The notes below the pieces were generated by a model. It saw nothing but the letters and a program-made list of their open reading frames with translations. It did not search any database and was not told the DNA's origin. Both the position numbers and the translations under genes were made by a program. A stretch of DNA of 64,000 nt from an uncultured Pelagibacteraceae bacterium (GTDB lineage Bacteria > Pseudomonadota > Alphaproteobacteria > Pelagibacterales > Pelagibacteraceae), in NCBI GenBank assembly GCA_902595285.1, contig CACJPL010000002.1, forward strand, positions 1 through 64,000, given 5' to 3'. This document shows, piece by piece, positions 9,322-20,510 of this stretch. Each line of letters opens with the position of its first letter. Positions within the stretch are counted from its first letter, which is position 1.

Positions 9322-11541
9322 ATGGAAAAAAAAACAAAATTAACAATTTCAGGCTCAGCCAAAAAATCATTTAAGAATATTGAGATTGCTAAATCTCAAA
9401 GAAAAAACTCTGTAATAATAGAAAAGCAAACTGGAAAGTTCTCTAGTAGAGGCGGTTCATTTAGATCTTCAACAAGTAAACCTAGGCCGAATTCAACATT
9501 TAATAGAGTAGCTCCGTTAAAGCCTACATTTAGTTCAAAACCACCATCCAACACAAACGATTTTGAGAAGAGGAAGTTAGCAGAGCAAAGAGCTACAAAA
9601 AGACTTAAAGGTGAAAATGAAAGTAAAGATAGAAAAACTTTAAAAGCAGGAACTAAAAAAAGAGAATTAAAATTAACTGTATCAAGAGCATTGAGTGATG
9701 AAATTGATGCAAAACAAAGAAGTTTGGCATCAGTTAAGAGAGCAAGACAAAAAGAAATCAAAAATGCATCAAAAGATGATGCTCAAGAAAATCTAAAACC
9801 AATCAAAAGAGATGTAAATATTCCTGAAGCAATCACAGTAAGAGAATTGGCAAATAGGATGGCCGAACAATCTAGTAATGTAATTAAGCATTTATTTGGT
9901 ATGGGTGTTACAGTGACTATCAATCAAACATTAGCTGCAGATACTGCAGAATATTTGGTTAAAGAATTCGGTCACAATCCAATTAGAGGAGAAAAAGCAG
10001 AAGAAATAATCCAAAAAATAAAAGCCTCAAGAACAGAAAATTTAAAAAATAGACCCCCAATAGTTACAGTTATGGGACATGTTGATCATGGCAAGACATC
10101 AGTGCTAGATGTTCTTAGAAGTGCAAATGTAGTTTCAGGTGAATTTGGTGGAATAACTCAACATATTGGAGCTTATCAAATTAAAAGTCAGGGTAATAAA
10201 TTAACATTTATTGATACACCAGGCCATGCTGCATTTACAGAAATGAGAGCAAGAGGATCAAAATTAACTGACGTGGTTGTTTTAGTAGTTGCTGCTGATG
10301 ATGGAGTTAAACCTCAAACAGTTGAGTCTATAAAACATGCTAAAGCTGCAAATGTTCCAATAGTTGTAGCAATAAATAAATGTGATCTACAAGAAGCAGA
10401 TCCTCAGAAGATAAAAAATCAATTATTAGAGCATGAATTGATTGCTGAAGATTTGTCTGGTGATACTTTAATGGTTGAAATTTCAACTAAAACAAAACAA
10501 AACTTAGATAAATTAGTAGAGTCAATAATACTTCAAGCAGAAATTTTAGATCTTAAAACGGATTATGAATCTAAAGCTACAGGTATAGTTTTAGAGTCAA
10601 AAATTGATGTTGGTAGAGGTCCAGTTGCAAATATAATTGTTACCACTGGAACACTCAAGAGGGGTGATTTTTTTGTAAGTGGTTTAAAATGGGGAAAAGT
10701 TAGAGCGATTATAAATGACAAAGGTCAAAATATTAATGAAGCTTTACCTTCAACTCCTGTTGAAATTCTAGGAATAAATGGTGCAGCAAAAGCTGGAGAT
10801 GATTTTATTGTTCTAGATACTGAAAAAGAAGCCAAAACATTGAGTGAAAATAGAGCACAAGAAAGTAAAGATGGAAAAAATCCACTAACTTTTGCAACTC
10901 AAGATTCTGCCTTTTCAGATAAGTCTTCTGAGGAATTAAATTTAATTATTAAATCTGATGTACATGGATCGTCGGAAGCAATTAAAAATGCAATTAGTCA
11001 AATTAAACACGATGAAGTCAAACCTAAAATTATTCTAGCAGATATTGGAATGGTAACTGAAACTGATGTTACATTAGCAAAAGCCTCAGATGCTGTTCTT
11101 ATAGCTTTTAATGTAAAACCAAGTAAAGAAGCAAAAAAACTTGCTGAAAACGAGAAGATAAATATATCTTCTTATAATATTATTTATGAAGTTTTAGATT
11201 ACATTAAGCAAAGAATGTCAGGGCTATTGACACCTGATGTCCAAGAAAAAATTACTGGCACCGCACAAATTTTGGAAATATTTAAAGTTTCAGGTGCTGG
11301 AAAAGTTGCTGGTTTAAAAGTAACAGAGGGTGAAATTAATAGTACTTCAGATGTAAGAATTATAAGAGATGGTGCCATAATTTATACTGGAAAAGTTTCA
11401 ACAATATTTAGAGAAAAAGACCAAGTTAAACAAGTAAGTGGTGGTCAAGAATGTGGAATTACAGTGAAAGATTATATGGATTTTCAAAAAAATGACACAA
11501 TAGAGGCATTTAGTGTTACATCAACTGAGAGGTCAATTTAA
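9322..11541 (+). CDS. infB: Translation initiation factor IF-2
   Basis: [39 protein letters not shown]. Confidence 0.98.
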   Translation: MEKKTKLTISGSAKKSFKNIEIAKSQRKNSVIIEKQTGKFSSRGGSFRSSTSKPRPNSTFNRVAPLKPTFSSKPPSNTNDFEKRKLAEQRATKRLKGENESKDRKTLKAGTKKRELKLTVSRALSDEIDAKQRSLASVKRARQKEIKNASKDDAQENLKPIKRDVNIPEAITVRELANRMAEQSSNVIKHLFGMGVTVTINQTLAADTAEYLVKEFGHNPIRGEKAEEIIQKIKASRTENLKNRPPIVTVMGHVDHGKTSVLDVLRSANVVSGEFGGITQHIGAYQIKSQGNKLTFIDTPGHAAFTEMRARGSKLTDVVVLVVAADDGVKPQTVESIKHAKAANVPIVVAINKCDLQEADPQKIKNQLLEHELIAEDLSGDTLMVEISTKTKQNLDKLVESIILQAEILDLKTDYESKATGIVLESKIDVGRGPVANIIVTTGTLKRGDFFVSGLKWGKVRAIINDKGQNINEALPSTPVEILGINGAAKAGDDFIVLDTEKEAKTLSENRAQESKDGKNPLTFATQDSAFSDKSSEELNLIIKSDVHGSSEAIKNAISQIKHDEVKPKIILADIGMVTETDVTLAKASDAVLIAFNVKPSKEAKKLAENEKINISSYNIIYEVLDYIKQRMSGLLTPDVQEKITGTAQILEIFKVSGAGKVAGLKVTEGEINSTSDVRIIRDGAIIYTGKVSTIFREKDQVKQVSGGQECGITVKDYMDFQKNDTIEAFSVTSTERSI

Positions 11542-11924
11542 TGGCAGATAGAATCGGAAAACCAGTATCTCAAAGACAGCTAAGAGTAGGAGAAATGATT
11601 AAGCAGTCTTTAAGCATGATTTTTATAAGAAATGAGGCTAAGTTGCCGAATTTAGAGACAAATACTATAACTGTTACCGAGGTAAGAATGAGTCCTGATT
11701 TAAAAATCGCTAAAGCTTATGTACTTCCATTAGGAGGAAAAGATGCGGAGGAAACAATTAGTATTTTAAAGGAATATTCATTTTTAATTAGAAAAATTTT
11801 ATCACAAAAAGTGGTAATGAAATTTTTACCAAAATTACTTTTTAGAAAAGATGAATCTTTTGAGTATGCAGAAAAAATAGAAAACTTAATAAAACAAACA
11901 AATAATAGGAAGAAAGAGGCATGA
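11541..11924 (+). CDS. rbfA: Ribosome-binding factor A
   Basis: SQRQLRVGEMIKQSLS, VTEVRMSPDLKIAKAYV, P.L.FRKDESFEYAEKIENLI; directly after infB. Confidence 0.93.
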   Translation: MADRIGKPVSQRQLRVGEMIKQSLSMIFIRNEAKLPNLETNTITVTEVRMSPDLKIAKAYVLPLGGKDAEETISILKEYSFLIRKILSQKVVMKFLPKLLFRKDESFEYAEKIENLIKQTNNRKKEA

Positions 11925-12169
11925 ACAAAAAGGCACAAGAATTAGCAATGCACGATAAAGATACTGGATCTTCAGAGATACAGATCGCTTTGCTTACAGA
12001 GAAAATTGAAACTCTCTCTAAACATATTAAGCAATTCAAAAAGGATAAACATTCATCTGTTGGATTGTTGAGAGCGGTAAATAGAAGAAAGAAATTGTTA
12101 GAATACCTAAAGAAAAATAAATCGGATTCTTACAAAAATGTACTGTCGAAATTGAATTTGAGAAAATAG
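11921..12169 (+). CDS. rpsO: 30S ribosomal protein S15 (82-aa ORF)
   Basis: [52 protein letters not shown]. Confidence 0.97.
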   Translation: MNKKAQELAMHDKDTGSSEIQIALLTEKIETLSKHIKQFKKDKHSSVGLLRAVNRRKKLLEYLKKNKSDSYKNVLSKLNLRK

Positions 12170-12184
12170 AAGTCAAGATAGATA

Positions 12185-12209
12185 GAACGAAACGAACGAA
12201 ACGAAATGG
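12185..12209 (+). repeat. Short tandem purine-rich repeat (GAACGAAAC x2 plus degenerate units) in rpsO-pnp spacer
   Basis: gaacgaaacgaacgaaacgaaatgg read directly. Confidence 0.6.
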
Positions 12210-12216
12210 AAATGAA

Positions 12217-14289
12217 ATGTTTAAAGTATACAAGAAGGAAATTGAAGTAGCAGGAAAGAAGATAAGTGTAGAAACAGGTAAAGTAGCAAGACAGGCAGAC
12301 GGTGCAATAATCGCAAAATGTGGAGAGACAGTCGTATTAGCAACAGTAGTGGGGGCAAAAAAAGTTAATCCTGATATGGATTACTTTCCATTATCTGTAA
12401 ATTACCAAGAAAAATATTATGCAGCAGGGAAAATTCCTGGTGGATATTTTAAAAGAGAAGCAAGACCAACTGAAAGCGAAACATTGATCTCTAGATTAAT
12501 TGATAGACCAATCAGACCATTGTTTCCTGATGAATTTAAAAATGAAGTTCAGTTATTACCAACTGTAATTTCATATGATAAAGAAAATGAACCAGATATT
12601 TTATCAATCACTGCTTCATCAGCGGCATTAGCTATATCAGGAATGCCATTTATGGGTCCCGTAGGAGCTTCAAGGGTTGGTTTTATAGATGGAAAATATG
12701 TGTTAAATCCATCTAAAGCAGAATTAGAAAAATCAAAATTAGATTTAGTCGTAGCAGGTACAAAAGATGCTGTGCTTATGGTTGAATCTGAAGCAAATGG
12801 TTTAACTGAAGAAGAAATGTTGAACGCTGTTAAATTTGGTCACGAAGGTTTTGTTTCAGTAATTGAGATGATAGAGGAGCTTGCAAAAGAATGTAGAAAA
12901 CCTGAGTGGACTGTTGAAAAGAAAGATCTATCAGAAGTTAAGAAAAAATTAGAAGAAACTTTTACAGAAGATCTTAAAAAAGCTTTTGCAACAAGAGATA
13001 AACAGGATAGATCAAATCAAATTTCAGAGATCACTGATAAAGCAAAAAAACTTTATGAAGAAGATGAAAATTACACTGATCTAGATGTTAATAGTCAGTT
13101 GAAAAATCTTGAAAAATCTATTGTCAGAACTGATATCCTAAAAAACAAAAACAGAATTGATGGTAGAGGCTTATCAGATGTCAGACCAATTTCGTGTGAA
13201 GTTGGAGTTTTACCAAGAGCTCATGGATCTGCATTGTTTACTAGAGGAGAAACACAAGCGATTGTAGTTGCAACTTTAGGAACATCTGATGATGAACAAA
13301 GAATTGAAAGTTTAGATGGTCTTCAAAGAGAACGATTTATGCTTCACTATAATTTTCCTCCTTTTTCAGTTGGAGAAACAGGACGAATTGGAACTGGTAG
13401 AAGAGAAATTGGACATGGTAAATTAGCCTGGAGAGCGATTAATTCTTCGTTACCTACAAAAGAAGCATTTCCATACACTTTTAGAGTAGTTTCAGAGATT
13501 ACTGAGTCTAATGGTTCTTCTTCAATGGCTACTGTTTGCGGAACTTCTTTAGCATTAATGGATGCTGGAGTACCAATTAAAGAGCCAGTTGCGGGTATTG
13601 CAATGGGATTAATTAAAGAGGGCAATGATTTCAGTGTTCTATCAGATATTTTAGGTGATGAAGATCACTTAGGAGATATGGACTTTAAAGTTGCTGGAAC
13701 TAAAGATGGAATAACTTCTCTTCAAATGGATATCAAAATTACAGGTATTACATTTGAAATCATGGAGCAAGCTTTGAGCCAAGCTAAAAATGGAAGAGTC
13801 CATATCTTGGGAGAAATGAATAAAGCATTATCAGCTTCAAGATCTGATGTTGGAAAGCACACCCCTAAAATGGAACAGGTAAATGTTGATAAAAAAGACA
13901 TTGCTGCTGTGATTGGAAAAGGCGGTGCAACGATTAGAGAAATTGTTGAAAAATCAGGTGCAAAAGTAGATGTAAATGATGAAGGTGTAGTAACAGTTGC
14001 TGCTCCAGATGAAGAGTCTAGAAATATTGCTATGCAAATGATTAAAGACATCACTGCAAAAGCTGAATTAAATAAAATTTATTCTGGTAAAGTAATGAAG
14101 ATTATGGAGTTTGGTGCATTTGTTAATTTTTTAGGAAAACAAGATGGGCTTGTTCATATTTCAGAACTTGCGGACAAAAGAGTAGCCAAGGTTACAGATG
14201 TTGTAAAAGAGGGTGATGAAGTAAAAGTAAAAGTAATCGGTTTTGATAGAGGAAAAGTTAAACTTTCAATTAAACAAGTAAGTGAATAA
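12217..14289 (+). CDS. pnp: Polyribonucleotide nucleotidyltransferase
   Basis: [29 protein letters not shown], two RNase PH domains, KH ([15 protein letters not shown]), S1. Confidence 0.98.
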   Translation: MFKVYKKEIEVAGKKISVETGKVARQADGAIIAKCGETVVLATVVGAKKVNPDMDYFPLSVNYQEKYYAAGKIPGGYFKREARPTESETLISRLIDRPIRPLFPDEFKNEVQLLPTVISYDKENEPDILSITASSAALAISGMPFMGPVGASRVGFIDGKYVLNPSKAELEKSKLDLVVAGTKDAVLMVESEANGLTEEEMLNAVKFGHEGFVSVIEMIEELAKECRKPEWTVEKKDLSEVKKKLEETFTEDLKKAFATRDKQDRSNQISEITDKAKKLYEEDENYTDLDVNSQLKNLEKSIVRTDILKNKNRIDGRGLSDVRPISCEVGVLPRAHGSALFTRGETQAIVVATLGTSDDEQRIESLDGLQRERFMLHYNFPPFSVGETGRIGTGRREIGHGKLAWRAINSSLPTKEAFPYTFRVVSEITESNGSSSMATVCGTSLALMDAGVPIKEPVAGIAMGLIKEGNDFSVLSDILGDEDHLGDMDFKVAGTKDGITSLQMDIKITGITFEIMEQALSQAKNGRVHILGEMNKALSASRSDVGKHTPKMEQVNVDKKDIAAVIGKGGATIREIVEKSGAKVDVNDEGVVTVAAPDEESRNIAMQMIKDITAKAELNKIYSGKVMKIMEFGAFVNFLGKQDGLVHISELADKRVAKVTDVVKEGDEVKVKVIGFDRGKVKLSIKQVSE

Positions 14290-14336
14290 TATCTTGGACT
14301 CAAGCACTAAATTATTTTAAATTTATAAAAAGTTAT

Positions 14337-15407
14337 TTGAAAAAAAAATTTTTATTTATCTCAAATGAAATTAAAAACAGTCCTGTAGGAGGAAGAAGAA
14401 ACCTTTCTTCATTAAATGAAAATATTTTAAGAACTGTATTTAGAAATAATTTTTTTTCAATAAAACTAAAAAAAAAAAAAATTAAATCTTTAAGTGATAT
14501 TTTGTTAGCTTTAACTGGAAGTATTGATGGTATTTCTGGCAAAAAAATAAATCATATAAAGGAATTCATAAAAAAAAATCAGATAGAGTACGTGTTTATT
14601 GATGGTTCTAACCTCGGCAAAATTGCAAGAAAAATTGAAGATCCAAAAATTAGAATTATTACATTTTGTCATAATGTTGAAGCTAATTTTTTTTTAAAAA
14701 AATTTCTAACTTTTTTATCTTTTAGAAATTTTTATATTTTTATTTGTAATTTTCTAGCAGAGTTACAAAGTATCTATTTTAGTGATTATTTAATTTTTTT
14801 AAATAAAAGAGATAAATCAATGATGTTTAAATATTATCTTAAAAAAAATTTTTTTATAATTCCTATCTGTTTAAAGGACAAATTTAAAAAATATAAAAAT
14901 TCTTTCAATCATAACAATTTCATAATGTTTGTAGGTAGTAATTTTTTTGGAAATATATCAGGTCTCGAATGGTATATTGAACATGTTGTCAGCAAAATTA
15001 ATATTAAAACCTTAATTGTTGGAAAAAATTTAGTTAATTATAAACACAAAAATAATCCTAAGGTAGTTTATAAAGGTTATGTAAAAAATTTAAATTATTA
15101 TTACAAAAAAGCACTATTTGTTGTTGCTCCAATTTTTAAAGGATCAGGGATGAAAACTAAAGTTGCTGAAAGTCTGATGCACGGAAAAAAAATAGTTGGA
15201 TTAAAAGAAGCATTTATTGGATATGATAAATTTGAGAAAAAAATTGGTGTTAAATGCTCTAACTCAAAAGAGCTTATAATTGCAATTAATCATCTTCTTA
15301 AAAAAAAACATCTATATTTTGAACCAGGATTAAGAAACTTATATTTGAAAAATTTTTCAGACGATGCTTTAAAAAATTATTACAAAGAAGTTTTTAAAAA
15401 AATATAA
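14337..15407 (+). CDS. Glycosyltransferase, GT4-like (TTG start)
   Basis: C-terminal LIVGKNLV...YKGYVKNLNYYYKKALFVVAPIFKGSGMKTKVAESLMHGKKIVG typical of GT-B glycosyltransferases. Confidence 0.7.
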   Translation: MKKKFLFISNEIKNSPVGGRRNLSSLNENILRTVFRNNFFSIKLKKKKIKSLSDILLALTGSIDGISGKKINHIKEFIKKNQIEYVFIDGSNLGKIARKIEDPKIRIITFCHNVEANFFLKKFLTFLSFRNFYIFICNFLAELQSIYFSDYLIFLNKRDKSMMFKYYLKKNFFIIPICLKDKFKKYKNSFNHNNFIMFVGSNFFGNISGLEWYIEHVVSKINIKTLIVGKNLVNYKHKNNPKVVYKGYVKNLNYYYKKALFVVAPIFKGSGMKTKVAESLMHGKKIVGLKEAFIGYDKFEKKIGVKCSNSKELIIAINHLLKKKHLYFEPGLRNLYLKNFSDDALKNYYKEVFKKI

Positions 15408-15412
15408 TTATT

Positions 15413-17374
15413 ATGTGTGGTTTTTTTGGATTACAAAGTTATTCATTAGATAAACATAAAAAAATTTCTGCTTCAAAAAAAGCAATAGATTTATTGAATT
15501 CACGAGGACCCGACTCAAACGGTATAGTATTAGATGATAACGATAATTTAATATTTGCGCACAATAGATTATCAATCTTAGATTTATCAGAAACAGGTAA
15601 CCAGCCAATGATTTCAAGCTCGGGCAATTTATTAATGATATTTAATGGTGAAATTTATAATCATAAAAGTTTAAGAGAAGAATTAATAAATAACCATAAT
15701 TTTAAAAATTGGAAAGGATCATCTGACACTGAAACTTTAATTCAATCTGTAGAAATTTGGGGGATTGAAAAGACTCTCAAAAAGTTAAATGGTATGTTTG
15801 CATTTATAATTTGGGATAGAACCTCAAAAACTTTATTTTTAGCTAGAGATAGGTTTGGTGAAAAACCTCTGTATTATGGTTGGATTTCTCAAATTGATAG
15901 TTTTGTTTTTAGTTCAGATTTAATATTTGATAAAATTTTTAAAAATGTTGATTTTAGTTTAAATGAGAATGCTTTAAATGATTTAATTCATTTAAATTAT
16001 ATTAATAACAATATCTCGATTTTTAAAAATATATTTAAACTTGAACCTGGGCATTTTTCAAAAATTTTTTTTAAAAAAAATAAAATTCCAGAAGTAAATA
16101 CCCACAAATATTGGATAACCAATAATACTGTTAACCATAAAAAGGATATTATTTATAAGGAGTCAATTAAACAATTAGACGAAAAACTTACTAATATAGT
16201 AAAAAATCAAATATTTGCTGATGTTGAAGTTGGAACTTTTTTAAGTGGCGGTATAGATTCGTCTTTAGTTACAGCTAAAGCACAAGAAGTTTCAGAAAAA
16301 AAAATTAAAACTTTTTGTATAGGTGTTGAGGACAAAAACTATGACGAGTCAAAATATGCTAAACAGGTTGCAAAACATTTATCTACAGATCACGAGGAAC
16401 TAATACTTAGTGAAAAAGATATGATTGATTCTGTGCCAAAAATAATTTCAAAATTAAATGAACCTTTTGGAGATAGTTCTTTTTTACCAAGTTATTTTGT
16501 TTCAAACTTAGCAAAAAATAAATTAAAGGTTGTTCTTACTGGTGATGGGGGGGATGAAATTTTTGGAGGATATAATAGGTATACTCAGTTAAGAAATCTA
16601 TCAAAAATTCATCAATTACCCAAAAGCATAAAAAAAATAATAAATTATTATTTTTCAAATATGAATGAAAAAAAAGTTAATCGAATAAATTATATTTTTA
16701 AAATTTTACCTTTTTTTAAAAAACAGTTTTATTTAAATGATAAAATTAAAAAATTATTTGATAGAGTGGATCCAAATCTTAATTTTTCTGATTTTATATT
16801 TAATTTTCTGATTAATAAGAATGATTTAAATTTACTAAATAATTCAGAGATATTCTCCAAAGAAAAAGTAATCGATAATTTAAAACAAAAATTTTTTGAA
16901 GAAAATACTTTGGATCTTTCGTTGGAGGAAAAAATGATGAATGTTGATATAAATACATATCTTCCCAACGATATACTTTTTAAAGTTGATAGGGCTAGTA
17001 TGGCAAATAGTCTTGAAACTAGAGCACCTTTTTTAGATAAAGATCTCTATGAGTTTTCTCTAAAGCTACCACTCAATCAAAAAATTAGTAAATCAAGAGG
17101 TAAAATTATTTTGAGAGATTTACTTAAAAAGAAATTACCTACTAATTTAATTGATAGACCGAAAGGTGGATTTTCAATTCCTATAGGGCACTGGATAAGA
17201 AAACCATTGTTAGAATGGTCGGAAAACCTTCTGAGTAAACAAAATATTGAAAAATCTGGTCAATTTAATCACGAGAATGTTACAAAAATTTGGAATAATC
17301 ACAAGATAGGAAATGATAATTCTAATTTAATTTGGTCAATACTTTCTTTCCAGCAATGGTATTTAAATCGATAG
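15413..17374 (+). CDS. asnB: Asparagine synthase (glutamine-hydrolysing)
   Basis: MCGFFGL N-terminal nucleophile Cys, SRGPDSNG, FNGEIYNHKSLREEL, SGGIDSSLVTA, TGDGGDEIFGGYNRY. Confidence 0.93.
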   Translation: MCGFFGLQSYSLDKHKKISASKKAIDLLNSRGPDSNGIVLDDNDNLIFAHNRLSILDLSETGNQPMISSSGNLLMIFNGEIYNHKSLREELINNHNFKNWKGSSDTETLIQSVEIWGIEKTLKKLNGMFAFIIWDRTSKTLFLARDRFGEKPLYYGWISQIDSFVFSSDLIFDKIFKNVDFSLNENALNDLIHLNYINNNISIFKNIFKLEPGHFSKIFFKKNKIPEVNTHKYWITNNTVNHKKDIIYKESIKQLDEKLTNIVKNQIFADVEVGTFLSGGIDSSLVTAKAQEVSEKKIKTFCIGVEDKNYDESKYAKQVAKHLSTDHEELILSEKDMIDSVPKIISKLNEPFGDSSFLPSYFVSNLAKNKLKVVLTGDGGDEIFGGYNRYTQLRNLSKIHQLPKSIKKIINYYFSNMNEKKVNRINYIFKILPFFKKQFYLNDKIKKLFDRVDPNLNFSDFIFNFLINKNDLNLLNNSEIFSKEKVIDNLKQKFFEENTLDLSLEEKMMNVDINTYLPNDILFKVDRASMANSLETRAPFLDKDLYEFSLKLPLNQKISKSRGKIILRDLLKKKLPTNLIDRPKGGFSIPIGHWIRKPLLEWSENLLSKQNIEKSGQFNHENVTKIWNNHKIGNDNSNLIWSILSFQQWYLNR

Positions 17375-17384
17375 TGTTAATTTA

Positions 17385-18170
17385 TTAAGTGATATTTTTA
17401 GGATCAGGCATACCTACTTTATTGTATCCAGCATCGACATAGTGAATTTCACCTGTAACACCGTTTGCAAGATCACTTAGTAGATATAATGCTGAATTTC
17501 CAACATCATGGATATCAACATTTCTCTTTAGAAAAGAATGGTCTTCGTTCCATTTATATAGAAATTTTGCATCTCCGATTGCAGAAGCAGCCAATGTTTT
17601 GATAGGTCCCGCACTTATTGCATTTACTCTTATACCTTTGGCTCCTAAATCTCTTGCAAGATACTTAACACTTGCTTCAAGAGCAGATTTGCAAACACCC
17701 ATTACATTATAATTTGGAATGGCTTTAGTTGATTCGTATGTTAAAGTTAATAAACTTCCACCTTGTTTCATTACCTTTGAAGCCTCTTTTGCCACTTCAG
17801 TGAATGAAAAGCATGAGATTAACATACTTCTTAAAAAGTTTTCTCTAGTTGTATTTAAATATTCACCTGATAACTCTGATTTGTCTGAAAAAGCAACTGC
17901 ATGAACTACAAAATCAATTTCACCCCATTGAGATTTGATATCTTCAAATAATTTTACTACTTCTTCTTTTTTTTCTACGTCACAACTAAATGTAACGTTT
18001 GAATTTAATTTTTCTGCCAAAGGGACTACTCTTTTTTTAAGAGCATCACCTAAATATGTAAATGCTAGTTCAGCTCCTGCTTCAGCAAGTTTTTGAGATA
18101 TACCCCAGGCAATAGATCTTTCATTAGCGACACCCATGATTAATCCTTTTTTACCTTTCATTAAACTCAT
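17385..18170 (-). CDS. fabI: Enoyl-ACP reductase (NADH), FabI
   Basis: MKGKKGLIMGVANERSIAWGISQKL, FVVHAVAFSDKSELSG, LTYESTKAIPNYNVMGVCKSALEASVKYLARDLG. Confidence 0.96.
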   Translation of the reverse strand: MSLMKGKKGLIMGVANERSIAWGISQKLAEAGAELAFTYLGDALKKRVVPLAEKLNSNVTFSCDVEKKEEVVKLFEDIKSQWGEIDFVVHAVAFSDKSELSGEYLNTTRENFLRSMLISCFSFTEVAKEASKVMKQGGSLLTLTYESTKAIPNYNVMGVCKSALEASVKYLARDLGAKGIRVNAISAGPIKTLAASAIGDAKFLYKWNEDHSFLKRNVDIHDVGNSALYLLSDLANGVTGEIHYVDAGYNKVGMPDPKNIT

Positions 18171-18173
18171 AAA

Positions 18174-19385
18174 TTAAACCTTTTCAAAAATTAAAGCTGC
18201 ATTAGTTCCGCCAAAACCAAAGCTATTTGACATTACTGTATTTAAAGTTGCTCCCGTTTCAGTTTTTGAAACTATAGGAAATTTTTTAGCATCATCATCC
18301 ATCTCAGTAATATTTGCAGAACCTGTAATGAAATTATTTTTCATCATTATCAAACAATAAATTGCTTCATGAACTGAAGCAGCGCCTAATGGGTGGCCTG
18401 ATAAAGATTTAGTTGAACTTATTTTTGGAATATCATCCCCAAATGTTTCTTTAATAGCATTAAGTTCAGTTATATCTCCAACTGGTGTTGATGTTCCATG
18501 AGTATTTATATAATCAATTTTATTTTTTGTAGTTGCCATCGCCATTTTCATACATCTAACAGCACCTTCGCCTGATGGGGCTACCATATCATATCCATCT
18601 GAAGTTGCTCCATAACCAGTTAATTCTGCGTATATTTTAGCACCTCTTGCTTTAGCATGTTCGTACTCTTCAAGCACTAAAACACCTGCTCCACCAGCAA
18701 TTACAAATCCATCTCTAGTCTTATCATAAGCTCTAGATGCAGATTGCGGAGTGTCATTATATTTTGAAGATAAAGCAGTCATGGCATCAAACATTGCTGT
18801 CATTGCCCAATGAATTTCTTCACTACCACCTGCAAAAACAACATCCTGTTTACCCATTTGAATTAATTCCATAGAATTTCCTATGCAATGTCCACTAGTT
18901 GCACATGCAGAGCTCATTGTGTAGTTAGTTCCTTTAATTTTAAATGGTACCGCAAGTGTTGCAGAAGCAGTACTGGCCATAGTTCTTGGAACAATAAAAG
19001 GTCCCATTAATTTTGGTGTCTTCGCTCTAGTTTTATCTGCAGCTAAAATTACATTCTCTATAGAAGGTCCCCCTGAACCCATCACAATTCCAGTTTTAAA
19101 ATTACTCACTTCACTTTCTTCTAATCCAGAGTCTTCAATAGCTTCTTTCATTGCAATATAATTGTAAGCTGAGCCTGATCCCATAAATCTAATTGTTTTT
19201 CTATCTATATGATCCTCAAGTTTAATATTTGGTTTACCATGAACATGGCTTTTCAGATTATGCTCTTTATAATCTTCAGCATAAGAAATTCCTGATTTTG
19301 AATTTAATAAAGATTGATGAACTTCTTCTTGATTATTTCCTAAACAGGAAACAACTCCTAAACCTGTGATAACTACTCTTCTCAT
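18174..19385 (-). CDS. fabB: 3-oxoacyl-ACP synthase I
   Basis: [65 protein letters not shown]. Confidence 0.96.
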   Translation of the reverse strand: MRRVVITGLGVVSCLGNNQEEVHQSLLNSKSGISYAEDYKEHNLKSHVHGKPNIKLEDHIDRKTIRFMGSGSAYNYIAMKEAIEDSGLEESEVSNFKTGIVMGSGGPSIENVILAADKTRAKTPKLMGPFIVPRTMASTASATLAVPFKIKGTNYTMSSACATSGHCIGNSMELIQMGKQDVVFAGGSEEIHWAMTAMFDAMTALSSKYNDTPQSASRAYDKTRDGFVIAGGAGVLVLEEYEHAKARGAKIYAELTGYGATSDGYDMVAPSGEGAVRCMKMAMATTKNKIDYINTHGTSTPVGDITELNAIKETFGDDIPKISSTKSLSGHPLGAASVHEAIYCLIMMKNNFITGSANITEMDDDAKKFPIVSKTETGATLNTVMSNSFGFGGTNAALIFEKV

Positions 19386-19885
19386 TATTTAAACAACCCT
19401 ACTTTTAAACTTTCTGCTGAATATATTTTTTTATTATCTGCAAGAACAATTCCATTTGCAAGCCCAACAGTTGTTCCTCCAGGAGACATAATTTTTTTCA
19501 TATCTATTTCATATCTTACATTTTTTACACCCTGTAATACTTCACCTGTAAATTTTACAGTACCCACTCCTAGAGCTCTTCCTTTTCCAGGATTTCCTAG
19601 CCAACCTAGAAAAAAACCTACCAGTTGCCACATAGCATCTAAACCTAGGCACCCTGGCATGACTGGATCTTTTTTAAAATGACAATCAAAAAACCAAAGA
19701 TCATCTTTAATATCTAATTCAGCTTTTAAAGAGCCTTTATTAAACGCTCCATTATTTTCATTGATTTCCGTTATTCTGTCAAACATAAGCATTGGCGGGA
19801 GTGGTAATTTTGCATTACCAGGACCAAAAAGATCACCATTCCCACAAGTTATTAGATCATCATAGGAGTATGAGTTTTTTTTCAT
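19385..19885 (-). CDS. fabA: 3-hydroxydecanoyl-ACP dehydratase
   Basis: [44 protein letters not shown]. Confidence 0.97.
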   Translation of the reverse strand: MKKNSYSYDDLITCGNGDLFGPGNAKLPLPPMLMFDRITEINENNGAFNKGSLKAELDIKDDLWFFDCHFKKDPVMPGCLGLDAMWQLVGFFLGWLGNPGKGRALGVGTVKFTGEVLQGVKNVRYEIDMKKIMSPGGTTVGLANGIVLADNKKIYSAESLKVGLFK

Positions 19886-19954
19886 ATTAGAGCACCCTTA
19901 ATACTTGATTTAATCCTAATATAATATAATAAAACAGTATATTTTTATTCATAC

Positions 19955-19971
19955 TTTAGAATAATTATAAA
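19955..19971 (+). promoter_or_regulatory. ICE-like (Irr box) site upstream of irr
   Basis: TTTAGAA-TAA-TTATAAA; 13 of 14 arm positions match the consensus TTTAGAA-N3-TTCTAAA. Confidence 0.55.
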
Positions 19972-19976
19972 AAACA

Positions 19977-20405
19977 ATGCCAAAAAACTGTAATTTTATT
20001 GAAAAATTGAGAGAAGTTGGGCTCAGACCGACCAAGCAAAGAATAAAAATGTGTGAAGTTTTGTATAATAGAGAAAAAACTTTCCATTTTACAATTAACG
20101 ATCTTGTTAAAATGATATCTGAAAAAATGAATGAAAAGATATCTCTAGCCACAGTTTATAACACAGTTCATGCATTTGAAAAAAAAGGATATTTAAAAGA
20201 AATTTCAATCGATAGTCACAAAAGTTATTTTGATACAAACACATCAGCACATCATCATTTTTTTGATGAAGATACTCATGAGCTAATTGATTGTGATGAT
20301 AATGATATTGATCCGGTAAATATTAAAAAAAATATTACAGGAAAAAAAATAAATTCCGTTGAAGTGTTGGTTAGAATTGCGAGTGATAATCAAACTCAAA
20401 AATAA
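19977..20405 (+). CDS. irr: Fur-family regulator, Irr-like
   Basis: LREVGLRPTKQRIKMCEVL, ISLATVYNTVHAFEKKGYLKEI, SAHHHFFDEDTHELID; divergent neighbour of fabA-fabB-fabI as in other alphaproteobacteria. Confidence 0.8.
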   Translation: MPKNCNFIEKLREVGLRPTKQRIKMCEVLYNREKTFHFTINDLVKMISEKMNEKISLATVYNTVHAFEKKGYLKEISIDSHKSYFDTNTSAHHHFFDEDTHELIDCDDNDIDPVNIKKNITGKKINSVEVLVRIASDNQTQK

Positions 20406-20434
20406 TTTAATTAAATCATATACTTAAAATCTAC

Positions 20435-20451
20435 ATTATAATAATTCTAAA
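20435..20451. promoter_or_regulatory. Second ICE-like site, upstream of rubrerythrin promoter
   Basis: ATTATAA-TAA-TTCTAAA; 12 of 14 arm positions match TTTAGAA-N3-TTCTAAA. Confidence 0.5.
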
Positions 20452-20452
20452 C

Positions 20453-20482
20453 TATTGACATGCTGTCAATATGCATTATATG
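20453..20482 (+). promoter_or_regulatory. Rubrerythrin promoter with perfect dyad over -35
   Basis: TATTGACA-TGC-TGTCAATA (20453-20471) contains -35 TTGACA (20455-20460); 16-nt spacer; TATATG (20477-20482). Confidence 0.65.
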
Positions 20483-20510
20483 GTTTGTAAATTATTAAAA
20501 AGGAGAAAAA

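Noticed and set aside
9396-9761. 121-aa minus-strand ORF inside infB
   Set aside because: Antisense shadow of a well-supported IF-2 coding region
13347-14054. Minus-strand ORFs (92 and 110 aa) inside pnp
   Set aside because: Antisense to a highly conserved gene; no RBS or family motifs
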